A DNA stretch of 64,000 nt from positions 124,001 to 188,000 of the forward strand of contig JAKPOP010000012.1 in the NCBI GenBank assembly GCA_029547805.1. Reading direction: 5' to 3'. Positions 32,463 through 40,576 of the stretch are shown piece after piece. This stretch comes from Deltaproteobacteria bacterium. Its GTDB lineage: Bacteria > Myxococcota_A > UBA9042 > DTJE01. The position numbers and the translations under genes were made by a program. Below the pieces are notes generated by a model. The model was not told the origin of the DNA, did no database searches, and was given only the letters and a program-made list of their open reading frames with translations. Numbering within the stretch: the first letter of the stretch is position 1; every line of letters begins with the position of its first letter.

Positions 32463-33602
32463 TCAGGACGCGCCCCGGGTGGTCAGCACCGCGGTGACGG
32501 TTCGGGCCAGCAACTTCACGTCAAACCAGAAGGACCGCCGCCGGGCGTAGCGGGCATCCATGCGCATCCACTCCAGGAAGCCCACCTCGTGCCGGCCGCT
32601 GGTCTGCCAGATCCCCGTGATTCCCCCCATCAGCCACAGGCGCTGGCGCTGCCACGGGGCATACTGCTGCACCTCGTCCAGGGTCGGGGGCCTGGGCCCC
32701 ACGAGGGACATGTCGCCCCGGAGCACGTTCCACAACTGGGGCAGTTCGTCCAGGGACAGGCGCCGGAGCCAGCGTCCCAGGGGGGTGATCCGGGGGTCCC
32801 GGGCCATCTTGAAGACCGGACCCTCCACCTCGTTGCGAGGACGCAACTGGTCCTTGAGGGCCTCCGCGTTCACGACCATGGTCCGGAACTTGTAGAAGGT
32901 GAAGGGACGGCCCCCGGGTCCCGCCCGTTGCTGCCGGAAAAGCACCGGTCCGGGGCTGGTGGCCTTCACGAGCACCGCCACGACCGCCATCACCGGGGCC
33001 AGCAGCACCAGGGCGACTGCCGAGATCCCGATATCCATCGCCCGCTTCCAGCCCGGCAGGGGCTGGAGGAACCACGTCTCCATGTTCTCGGCCCGCCAGG
33101 CCCCCAGGTCCCCGGCCGTGTCCCCGGCGGAGGCCGACGCGTCCTCCCGATCGGTCCCGCTTCCTCCGGACCCGCCCGAGGGCGGGGGACGGAGCAGCAG
33201 GGCGTCGTCACCGAAGTTCCCCGGGTAGGTGTAGATCCGATGCCCCACGTCGAATCCCAGCCGCACCAGGGCCTCGTGGATCCGCTCTGCGTAGATCCGG
33301 GCCCCCTCCGCCGAGGTGTCCGGCAGCACCGTGCCCAGGTCCCGGTGTCGGACCACGCCGACGTCGTCGGTCAGGCGCCGGTGGTCCAGCAGGACCCGCG
33401 CCGCCTTCCGGAGGCGATCCGGCGGCAGGTCCGAGGTGGCGAACTGGACCATCGAGAAGGGATGCGAGTTCCGGTCCGCTCGGGACCGCTCCCGGGCCAG
33501 CAGCCGGTGGAACTCCGCCTGTGGCAAAAGCCCCGGCATCGACGGCGCCGATCGGCGTTCCTTCCTGGTGCGGACCCTTCGAGCGAGTGCGGCGAAGAGC
33601 AT
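32463..33602 (-). CDS. Priming sugar-phosphate transferase (WcaJ/PssY type) with GGDEF-like N-terminal domain
   Basis: 379 residues from ATG 33602 after GGGGGAAG; the frame is open further upstream without a better start. Residues about 1-150 resemble a degenerate GGDEF domain (FHRLLARERSRADRNSHPFS, LPDTSAEGARIYAERI) lacking the GGDEF signature itself. From about 185: one membrane/re-entrant helix (KRAMDIGISAVALVLLAPVM) and the bacterial sugar transferase core (GGRPFTFYKFRTM, GRWLRRLSLDELPQLWNVLRG, SLVGPRPP). It would transfer the first sugar-1-phosphate to undecaprenyl phosphate. The loss of the catalytic GGDEF suggests a regulatory c-di-GMP or protein-binding input. Confidence 0.88.
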   Translation of the reverse strand: MLFAALARRVRTRKERRSAPSMPGLLPQAEFHRLLARERSRADRNSHPFSMVQFATSDLPPDRLRKAARVLLDHRRLTDDVGVVRHRDLGTVLPDTSAEGARIYAERIHEALVRLGFDVGHRIYTYPGNFGDDALLLRPPPSGGSGGSGTDREDASASAGDTAGDLGAWRAENMETWFLQPLPGWKRAMDIGISAVALVLLAPVMAVVAVLVKATSPGPVLFRQQRAGPGGRPFTFYKFRTMVVNAEALKDQLRPRNEVEGPVFKMARDPRITPLGRWLRRLSLDELPQLWNVLRGDMSLVGPRPPTLDEVQQYAPWQRQRLWLMGGITGIWQTSGRHEVGFLEWMRMDARYARRRSFWFDVKLLARTVTAVLTTRGAS

Positions 33603-33794
33603 CGGCTTCCCCCGTTTCCCAGGAACGCCCCCCTTCCGCCTTCCCCCTGGCGTCTCGGTCGGGTTCCAAGGAGCCCGCGAGTCGGGGAGCCAGGGAGAGG
33701 GATCGGACAACGCGTCAGAATTCTTTAGGGGCCTCCCCAGGAAATCCGGTTTCAGGATAGGTTCTTTGCCTCGGGGATGCAATGGGTGGGGTGG

Positions 33795-35315
33795 TCAGGG
33801 CGGGGGAGCGCCGATGGCATGGACCGCCACGGGACCGGCCCGGAAGACCGGGGTGCCGGGCAACGGGGCGTCGGTGATGATGAAGGTGGCCTGGTAGCGG
33901 GCGGCCAGGTCCGAGACCCGATCCGGTGTCAGTTGCGACCAGCGGGCCTTCGCCCGACGCCAGACCTCCCCCAGGTCCCGGGTCTCCCGGTCGGGGAGGT
34001 CCTCGCCCAACAGGTCGGCGACCCGCCGGTGCCACTCGGAGAGCCGGTCGTAGCGGGGCATCGCGGCATGGACCACCTGGGGTCGGCGCATCACGAGGGC
34101 GCTGTCGCCCCGCCAGGGCGGGGCCAGGACCAGGGCATCCTCGGGGGTGTGATCGGCGACCCACCGGAAGGCCTCCTGCCAGGGGTCCGGCCGGGTCGCC
34201 CAGGCGGCCCGGAACTCGGTCACCCGGTCCCGGAACTGTCGGGGCAGGGGCGGCAGGCAGAGCAGAACGGCGGCGGTCAGCAGCAGCCCCGGGCGCAGGC
34301 GGGTCACCGGGTCGGACGACCGGACCAGAGAGAAGCCGGCCAGGCAGCCGAACAGCAAGGCGAGGGGGGGCAAGGTCCGAAAGGGGGTCAGGGCCATCAG
34401 GGACCAGGCCTCCGCCCGGTCCGCCAGGGTGCCCGCCAGGAAGAGGGTGCCTGGGAGGGCCAGCATCCAGGGGATCAGGCGCCAGGCCTTCTGCCGGGGA
34501 TGGCGCCGGGCCTCCCAGAGGACCCCTGCGGCGGCGAGGATCGTGGCCAGCAGCAGCGTGCGATCGAAGGTCGAGAGGTCGAGGTGGATCCGGAGGAAGG
34601 TCCGGGCGAGGAACTCCCAGTCGGCGGCCGTGGACTCTCCGGTGGCGGCCATCATGGCCAGGGCCTGGACCAGTCCGGGCAGGGCGGCGACGATGCCCGC
34701 CACGGCAGGCCGCACGAGGGACCGGAGGGGCCGGACCACGGCCAGCATGGCCGTCGCCAGGGCCGCCCCGGCCACCAGGCCCACGGCCGGGTGGAAGACC
34801 GCGGCCAGGCCCGCCAGCAGCGCCCCCCGGCCATGCCTCCCCTCCAGCACGTCGGCGGCGCCGTGGATCCACAGGCTCCAGGCCACCGCCTTGGCCTCGA
34901 ACCACCCCAGCATCCACTCTCCCCCGACCAGGGCCTGTCCCAGCAGCAGGAACAGACCCAGGGCCCCCGTGGTCCCGAGGGGTCCGAGTCCCAGGGACCG
35001 GGCGATCCGGATCAGGCCCGCCAGGGAGGCCACCCAGGTGGCGATGCGACCGGCCCAGCCCAGGACATCCAGGGGAATCCACCGGGACAGGGTTCCAAAG
35101 AGGGTGTCGAAGACCCACCGGTCCGGGAGCCGGGGCCCGAAGGTCCAGTCGCCGGCCAGGAAGGACGGGTCGGCGACCCGATGCAGCACCGCCAGATAGT
35201 GGTCCTCGTTGCCGGTCGGGACCGGGGTGCCCCAGCAGAGGAACTGGATGGCCAGCAGCAGCGCCAGCGAGGCCGCCCAGGGGACCCACCCGGGGAGTCT
35301 GGGAAGGGGCCTCAT
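33795..35315 (-). CDS. Polytopic membrane protein of the exopolysaccharide operon
   Basis: 506 residues, about ten membrane helices followed by a C-terminal soluble part of about 130 residues (DPWQEAFRWVADHTPEDALVLAPPWRGDSA) resembling the C-terminal region of GT-C-like membrane proteins (DUF6798-type in my recollection). The early NEDHYLAVLHRVADPSFLAGDW could be the extracytoplasmic acidic loop of a GT-C transferase. It may transfer sugars from lipid donors, but no residue proves catalysis. The start overlaps the stop of the upstream deacetylase by 4 nt. Confidence 0.7.
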   Translation of the reverse strand: MRPLPRLPGWVPWAASLALLLAIQFLCWGTPVPTGNEDHYLAVLHRVADPSFLAGDWTFGPRLPDRWVFDTLFGTLSRWIPLDVLGWAGRIATWVASLAGLIRIARSLGLGPLGTTGALGLFLLLGQALVGGEWMLGWFEAKAVAWSLWIHGAADVLEGRHGRGALLAGLAAVFHPAVGLVAGAALATAMLAVVRPLRSLVRPAVAGIVAALPGLVQALAMMAATGESTAADWEFLARTFLRIHLDLSTFDRTLLLATILAAAGVLWEARRHPRQKAWRLIPWMLALPGTLFLAGTLADRAEAWSLMALTPFRTLPPLALLFGCLAGFSLVRSSDPVTRLRPGLLLTAAVLLCLPPLPRQFRDRVTEFRAAWATRPDPWQEAFRWVADHTPEDALVLAPPWRGDSALVMRRPQVVHAAMPRYDRLSEWHRRVADLLGEDLPDRETRDLGEVWRRAKARWSQLTPDRVSDLAARYQATFIITDAPLPGTPVFRAGPVAVHAIGAPPP

Positions 35316-36295
35316 CGGGACTCCCGGAAGGCGGGAAAGTCGGGGTCCCGGACCGGTACGTCCCGGCGCGTTTCCAGGGCGTGGACGTAGGCCCCCATGG
35401 GAAGCACGTCGAAGGCCTTCCGGAAGTCCTCCAGATACTGCCTGGTGCGCCGGCGCTTCTCTTCTCCCGGGAGGTTCATGCCCGGGAAGAAGGCCAGTCC
35501 CGGGGCCTCGTCGCCGCCCAGGAAGTCCAGGGGGTGCAGCAGCAGGGACGGTTCGACCCGGGAGGCCCGGCAGGCCTGGAGGGCCGCCTGGAAGTAGAGG
35601 CGGGCCGCTGCCGTCGAGAAGGTCGAGAGGTAGAGGACGTAGGTCAGGTGGAAGGGGACCCGGACCGCCGGGAGGACCGTCACCGGGACCTCGATCAGGC
35701 CGGATCCGTCCGGCAGGCGCCATCGGTAGGGGGCCAGGGGCCGCAGGCCGTCCCGGAGGGTCCCGAAGAGGGCGCCCCGCTCGGTCCGTTCCCGGGACCC
35801 GAGGCGGGAGGTCATGAAGTAGTAGGCCCGGGCCGCGGGCCCCAGGAAGGTCGGAAAGGTCGAGGCATCGAACCGGTATCCCCGGCGGGACAGGACCTGG
35901 AGCACCGTCTCCGACAGGCTGTATCCCGGGCCCCGGAAGCCCTCGGGGCGCCGGCCGGTGGCCTCCTGGATGGCCTCCTCGGCCCGGGCGATCTCCTCCT
36001 CGACCTGATCCGGGCGATAGCGATGCAGCCAGGGCTCGTGGGCGAAGGAGTGGTTGCCGACCTCGTGGGGGGAATCGGCGATCCGGCGCATCGCCGGGGC
36101 GTTTTCGGTCCGGGCCGCGTCCTGGCCCACCAGGAAGAAGGTCAGGCGCAGGTCCAGGCCCTCCAGCAGGTCCAGGATCTTCGGGACCGCCTCCGGGAGG
36201 TAGGTCGGGAAGGACTCCCAGCCGGGGTCGTTGTGGACCTTCATGTAGGACCAGAGGTTGTCGAGGTCCAGGGAGAGGCTCGCCAGGGGCTTCAT
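35312..36295 (-). CDS. Polysaccharide deacetylase (NodB-like)
   Basis: 327 residues. NodB motifs: SLDLDN (base and metal Asp), HEVGNHSFAHE (H-x3-H metal pair intact) and FRGPGY. The barrel is about 220 residues with a distinctive extension that includes SLLLHPLDFLGGDE near the end, resembling the histidine motif of family members acting on exported glycans. No signal peptide, so it acts on cytoplasmic or lipid-linked intermediates, or its export is not visible. Removes N-acetyl groups from amino sugars. Sandwiched with 4-nt overlaps between the FAD oxidoreductase and the membrane protein. Confidence 0.85.
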   Translation of the reverse strand: MKPLASLSLDLDNLWSYMKVHNDPGWESFPTYLPEAVPKILDLLEGLDLRLTFFLVGQDAARTENAPAMRRIADSPHEVGNHSFAHEPWLHRYRPDQVEEEIARAEEAIQEATGRRPEGFRGPGYSLSETVLQVLSRRGYRFDASTFPTFLGPAARAYYFMTSRLGSRERTERGALFGTLRDGLRPLAPYRWRLPDGSGLIEVPVTVLPAVRVPFHLTYVLYLSTFSTAAARLYFQAALQACRASRVEPSLLLHPLDFLGGDEAPGLAFFPGMNLPGEEKRRRTRQYLEDFRKAFDVLPMGAYVHALETRRDVPVRDPDFPAFRESR

Positions 36296-37668
36296 GGGGA
36301 ATCTCCTTGTCCCGCCAGGGGCCGGCGGGGTTCCTGAGGCAGGCCGTCGTCGCCCCAGAGGTCCGGTCGGAACAGGGCCCGGGCGACCCGTTCGGCCAGT
36401 CGCACGGTCTCCTCGACATTCAGGGTTCCGTGGACGATGTGGGCGGACCCGGGGGCATGGACCCCCGGGAGGGGGGTGCGGATGGGGGGCAGTCGGGACG
36501 AGGCACCCACGACGGGGATCGCCATCACGTGGGTGACCCGGCTGACCCGGAAGGCCTCGATGTCGTCGTCCCGGAGGTCCGGGTGGACCTGCCGGAGGCC
36601 TTTGAGGAACTCCTGGCGGACCTCGTCATCGGGCACCCGCAGGAAGGGATCGTCGGACGGAACGTAGCGAGGCAGGTAGATCAGGTGGCGGCCGCCCATC
36701 TCGGTCGGGGGCACCAGGGCCGTCATCTCGATGATGCCGGTGAACGGGAAGGGGTCCAGCAGGTTCGTGACGTAGAAGCCCGAGAGGGGGCGCCGCAGGA
36801 CCAGGGAGGCGCAGAGGATCCCCTGGTAGGGGACCCCGGTCATGCGCTGCGCCGTCTCGGGAGGAAGGTCCGGGAGCAGCCGGGCCGCCAGGGGCGCCGC
36901 CAGGGTGACCACCACGGTGTCGAAGACCTCGGTGCGGCCATCGGCAAGATGGACCGTGGGACGGCCCCGGGGAGAGGAGACCCGCCGGACGGGACACTGC
37001 AGGCGGACCTCGACGCCTTCCTGAGTCAGCATCTGCCCCAGGCGGCTCAGAATCCGGGCGTATCCGCCGGGGACGTAGCCGAAGCGCTCCCGCTCCAGGC
37101 CCGCATCCCGGGCGGCATGGAGACGCCGGATCGTGGCCCAGATGAAGGCCGCCGACGTCTGCCGCCAGTTCTCGCCGAGTTTGCTCCGGAGGAGGGGCAG
37201 CCAGAAGCGCTCCCAGGTCCGTCGCCCCGACCAGCGGACCAGCCAGTCCTCCACCGGGATCCGCTCCATCGCGAGGCCGTCGTGGATGCGGTCCGCCGCC
37301 AGGATCGTGAGGCCCAGGCGGGCCTTGTCCAGCGGCGACAACAGGGGAAACGCGAGGTATTCCAGCGTGTTGGACATCGAGTGGAGGCGACCGCCCCCGA
37401 AGACGCCCGTCCGGGTGGTGCCCCAGCGGATCGCCCCATCCAGGCCCGCCTCGGCCAGCAGCCTCCGGAGGGTCCGGTCCGAGGCCAGGATCACGTGGTA
37501 GTGCCGGTCCCAGGTGAGGGTTCCAAGGCTCCAGGGCGCCGCGAGGCCCCCCAGTTCCGGGGCCGCCTCGATCAGGGTCACCCGGGCCCCGGTCCCGGCG
37601 AGCCGGTGGGCCATGGCGATGCCCAGCATGCCGCCGCCGATGATCCCGATCCGGGGTCCCGTCTTCAT
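36292..37668 (-). CDS. FAD-dependent oxidoreductase (protoporphyrinogen oxidase/amine oxidase-like)
   Basis: 458 residues. N-terminal Rossmann dinucleotide motif IGIIGGGMLGIAMAHRL with the acidic ribose-binding residue in VTLIEAAPELGGLAA. The rest fits the flavin amine oxidase/UDP-galactopyranose mutase-like fold. Homologues are frequent in polysaccharide and carotenoid-like clusters; the substrate cannot be read from the sequence. Coupled by ATGA overlaps to the genes on both sides, so it belongs to exopolysaccharide assembly, perhaps in modifying a nucleotide or lipid-linked sugar. Confidence 0.87.
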   Translation of the reverse strand: MKTGPRIGIIGGGMLGIAMAHRLAGTGARVTLIEAAPELGGLAAPWSLGTLTWDRHYHVILASDRTLRRLLAEAGLDGAIRWGTTRTGVFGGGRLHSMSNTLEYLAFPLLSPLDKARLGLTILAADRIHDGLAMERIPVEDWLVRWSGRRTWERFWLPLLRSKLGENWRQTSAAFIWATIRRLHAARDAGLERERFGYVPGGYARILSRLGQMLTQEGVEVRLQCPVRRVSSPRGRPTVHLADGRTEVFDTVVVTLAAPLAARLLPDLPPETAQRMTGVPYQGILCASLVLRRPLSGFYVTNLLDPFPFTGIIEMTALVPPTEMGGRHLIYLPRYVPSDDPFLRVPDDEVRQEFLKGLRQVHPDLRDDDIEAFRVSRVTHVMAIPVVGASSRLPPIRTPLPGVHAPGSAHIVHGTLNVEETVRLAERVARALFRPDLWGDDGLPQEPRRPLAGQGDSP

Positions 37669-39350
37669 GGCGTCCTTCCCAGGTAGCGAGCCGCGGCGAT
37701 CTGCTGATAGAGCCGGAGATGCCCCCGGATGGTCCGCAGAATCTTCATCTTGGATCGGCCCAGCATCCGGACCTCCAGCACCGCCGGAGACTCGACGATC
37801 CGGGACCCCGCCAGGTCCATCCGGGCCAGCATCTCCACCACGCCCAGAAAGCCGCCCTCCCGGACCTGGACCCGTTCCACGGCCGACCGGCGATAGACCC
37901 GGACGCAGGCCGTGTAGGTCGCCAGGCGGTTGTGGAGGACCCGGCGGTAGAGGAACGACAGGCCCTTGGAGAGGGTCAGCCGCCACTTCGGGACGTTCAG
38001 GACCTGCCCCTGGGGGTGATAGGGGGAGGCCGTCACCATGTCCACGTCCTCCGAGAGGAGGGGGATCATCTCCAGCAACTGTCGGGGGTCGTAGGTGCAG
38101 TCGGCGTCGATGCTGCAGACGACCTCCGTGGGGGCCCGGCGGATGCCTTCCAGGATTGCCCCGGCGACGCCGCGGTTCTCCGGGAGCCGGTGGAACAGGA
38201 CCCGGGGCCAGTCCCCGAAGGTCTGCCGAAGGACCTCCCACGTCCGGTCCGTGCTGCCGTCGTCCACGAAGACGAAGTGGACCTCATAGCGGTCCTCGAA
38301 TCGGGGCAATGCCTCCTCGAGGGTGTTCCGCAGGTAGCCGAGGGATTGCTCCTCCTCGAAGAGGGGGACCACGATGGTGATCGGGAGGCGGCGGGCCTCG
38401 GAAGGGGCGTTGGGGCGCCGTTCCTTGCGCCGCCGGGACCGGATGGCCGGCGGGTCGGGCGACTCCGGGGCGTCCTGGAGGGGCGCCGCGGAGTCGAGCC
38501 CCAGCCACCGGGCAATGGAGGTGAAGGAGTAGCGCCCGAACAGGTCCCGAAGCAGGGGCTCCATCCGGTCCAGGTTCCGGTACTGCCGCAGTCGGGTCAG
38601 GCGATCGACGGCCTCGATCCGCGGAAGGTCCGGATCCAGTTCCCAGACGTGGAAGTAGAGCGAGAACGGGTCCGGGCGGAACTGGTGCCAGGACTCCAGC
38701 AGACGCCGGGTCAAGAAGGCGGGGGCCTGGCGAAAGTAGTTGCCCCCGGCTGCGGGAAGGCTGAGCCAGGGCGGCCCCACGGTCGAGAGGGGCACCTCCC
38801 AGAGGTCCCTTCCCGCGTGGTGGTGCCGGTGGGGCATCCGCCTCCAGGGCTCGGCCTGCACGTCCCAGAGCCTCGGGTAGAAGGAGGAGTCGTAGGCGAA
38901 CCCCTCCTCGGCCAGCGTGTCCAGGGCCCAGAGGTCCTTCGGGGTGAAGGTCCCCTGGGGGATCCGGAAGCCCAGGCAGCGGAACCCCGAGGCCGCCTCG
39001 ATGGCCTCCCGGGACCGCCGGACATCCAGCCGGAACTCCCGGTGGGACATCTCCTGCAGGCCCCGGTGATAGAAGCCCTTGCTGGCCACCTCGTGTCCCC
39101 TCCGGGCGATCTCCCGGACCAGGTCTGGGGCCTTCTCGGCGATCCAGCCCAGGGTGAAGAAGGTCGCCTTGAGGCCGAACTCGTCCAGCAGGTCCAGCAC
39201 CCTCCGGGTATTGGTCCCGACCCGGGCCTCGAAGCGCCGCCATCGCTCGGGCTGGATCCAGGGGCTGAAGGCCGCATGGTGGAAGTAGTCCTCCACGACC
39301 ACCGACAGCAGGAAGGTCCGGGAGGTCGGCGTCGCGGCGTCCTGTTCCAA
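37665..39350 (-). CDS. Fusion: polysaccharide deacetylase-like domain plus GT2 glycosyltransferase
   Basis: 561 residues. Residues about 10-290 match the XrtA/PEP-CTERM-locus deacetylase type (VVEDYFHHAAF, LKATFFTLGWIAEKAPDLV, ending with a DUF3473-like segment LYFHVWELDPDLPRI). Two expected metal/base positions differ: SVVVED where many relatives have SVDVED, and ASKGFYHR where they have ASHGYDH. From about 325 a GT2 domain follows with FVDDGSTDRTW and CSIDADCTYDP (metal-binding DxD), probably a polyprenyl-phosphate-type or inverting transferase. The GT half looks active; the deacetylase half may be altered. First gene of a four-gene coupled operon. Confidence 0.87.
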   Translation of the reverse strand: MEQDAATPTSRTFLLSVVVEDYFHHAAFSPWIQPERWRRFEARVGTNTRRVLDLLDEFGLKATFFTLGWIAEKAPDLVREIARRGHEVASKGFYHRGLQEMSHREFRLDVRRSREAIEAASGFRCLGFRIPQGTFTPKDLWALDTLAEEGFAYDSSFYPRLWDVQAEPWRRMPHRHHHAGRDLWEVPLSTVGPPWLSLPAAGGNYFRQAPAFLTRRLLESWHQFRPDPFSLYFHVWELDPDLPRIEAVDRLTRLRQYRNLDRMEPLLRDLFGRYSFTSIARWLGLDSAAPLQDAPESPDPPAIRSRRRKERRPNAPSEARRLPITIVVPLFEEEQSLGYLRNTLEEALPRFEDRYEVHFVFVDDGSTDRTWEVLRQTFGDWPRVLFHRLPENRGVAGAILEGIRRAPTEVVCSIDADCTYDPRQLLEMIPLLSEDVDMVTASPYHPQGQVLNVPKWRLTLSKGLSFLYRRVLHNRLATYTACVRVYRRSAVERVQVREGGFLGVVEMLARMDLAGSRIVESPAVLEVRMLGRSKMKILRTIRGHLRLYQQIAAARYLGRTP

Positions 39351-39430
39351 GGGGTCTCCTGTTCCGCCGGAAGGGCTGTGGTATCGTTGCCCATCCGGTC
39401 GCGGCGCGTCAAGGCGCGGGGGGAAAGGCG

Positions 39431-40576
39431 ATGGGCGGGCGCCTGGTGCTGGCGGTCTTCATCGACGGCTATGGGCACCGGATTGCCTCCCGGTACCCGA
39501 TTCTTCAGGAACGGCTGCGATGGACCGGCCCGTTGCGGACCGAGTTCGGGTATTCCTCGACCTGCGATCCGACGATCCTGACCGGGGTGGCGCCCAGGGA
39601 CCACGGCCACTTCTCGTTCTTCGTCTTCGACCCGGTCCGGTCGCCGTTCCGTCGTCTCCGGTGGATGCGGTGGCTTCCGAAGGCGGTGGTCGATCGGGGC
39701 CGGGTCCGGGGGTGGATCAGCCGGGCCCTGGCGCCCCTGCTGGGCTACACCGGGTATTTCCAGATCTATGCCGTGCCCTGGGAACGGCTGCCATGGCTGG
39801 ACTACTCCGAAAAGCGGGACCTCTATCAGCCCGGGGGCATCCTGGGGGGCCAGAGGACCCTCTTCGACGACCTCCGGGCCGCGGGAGTGCCCTTCCACCT
39901 GTCGGACTGGCGGCGGTCCGAGGAAGACAACCTGCGGGCCCTGGAGGAGGCGGCTCGCGGAGGGACCTGCCGGCTGGCGTGGCTCTTCCTGGGGGGGCTG
40001 GACGGGGTACTGCACCGGGTCGGTACCGGGCACCCGGAGGTCCCGCGGCACCTGGCCTGGTACGAGGAGCGCCTCCGGCGGGTGCTGGACCTCGCGGATC
40101 GGACCCACTCGGAGGTCCGGCTGCACCTCTTCAGCGACCACGGCATGGCCGACGTGAACCGGACCGTGGATCTCCAGGGGGTCGTCGAGGGCACCGGGCT
40201 GGTCTTCGGGCGGGACTACGCCGCGGTCTATGACTCGACGATGGCGCGGTTCTGGTACCTCCGGGAAGGGGCCCGGCAGCGCATCGAGGACGCCATCGCG
40301 GCGGTCTCGGGCGGGGCGATCCTGCCCGACGAGACCCTCCAGTCCTGGGGGTGCGATTTTCCGGGAAGGCGCTACGGCCACCGGTTCTGGCTGGCGGATC
40401 CGGGAGTCCTGATCGTCCCGTCGGACATGGGTCGGCGGCCCCTGGCGGGCATGCACGGGTATCATCCCGAGGCCGAGGACATGGTGGCCTTCTACGGCAC
40501 CAGCACCGCCGATGCTCCCCGGCCGGCGTCCCTCCGGGACCTGAAGGGGATCCTGTGGGGGGAAGCGACCCGGTGA
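39431..40576 (+). CDS. Alkaline-phosphatase-superfamily phosphodiesterase/phosphatase
   Basis: 381 residues, ATG preceded by GGGGGGAAAGG. Metal-binding motifs of the nucleotide pyrophosphatase/phosphodiesterase group: VFIDGYGH (Asp), STCDPTILTG (Thr nucleophile), GGLDGVLHRVG (Asp/His), LFSDHGM (Asp-His) and GMHGYHPE (His). No signal peptide, unusual for this family, so it may act in the cytoplasm or at the inner face. It is translationally coupled (GTGA) to the O-antigen ligase, suggesting a role in handling a phosphate-linked glycan or lipid intermediate. Confidence 0.85.
   Translation: MGGRLVLAVFIDGYGHRIASRYPILQERLRWTGPLRTEFGYSSTCDPTILTGVAPRDHGHFSFFVFDPVRSPFRRLRWMRWLPKAVVDRGRVRGWISRALAPLLGYTGYFQIYAVPWERLPWLDYSEKRDLYQPGGILGGQRTLFDDLRAAGVPFHLSDWRRSEEDNLRALEEAARGGTCRLAWLFLGGLDGVLHRVGTGHPEVPRHLAWYEERLRRVLDLADRTHSEVRLHLFSDHGMADVNRTVDLQGVVEGTGLVFGRDYAAVYDSTMARFWYLREGARQRIEDAIAAVSGGAILPDETLQSWGCDFPGRRYGHRFWLADPGVLIVPSDMGRRPLAGMHGYHPEAEDMVAFYGTSTADAPRPASLRDLKGILWGEATR

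Noticed and set aside
33777-36337. Long plus-strand frames opposite the membrane protein and deacetylase
   Set aside because: Shadow frames; Pro/Arg/Gly-rich and without motifs.
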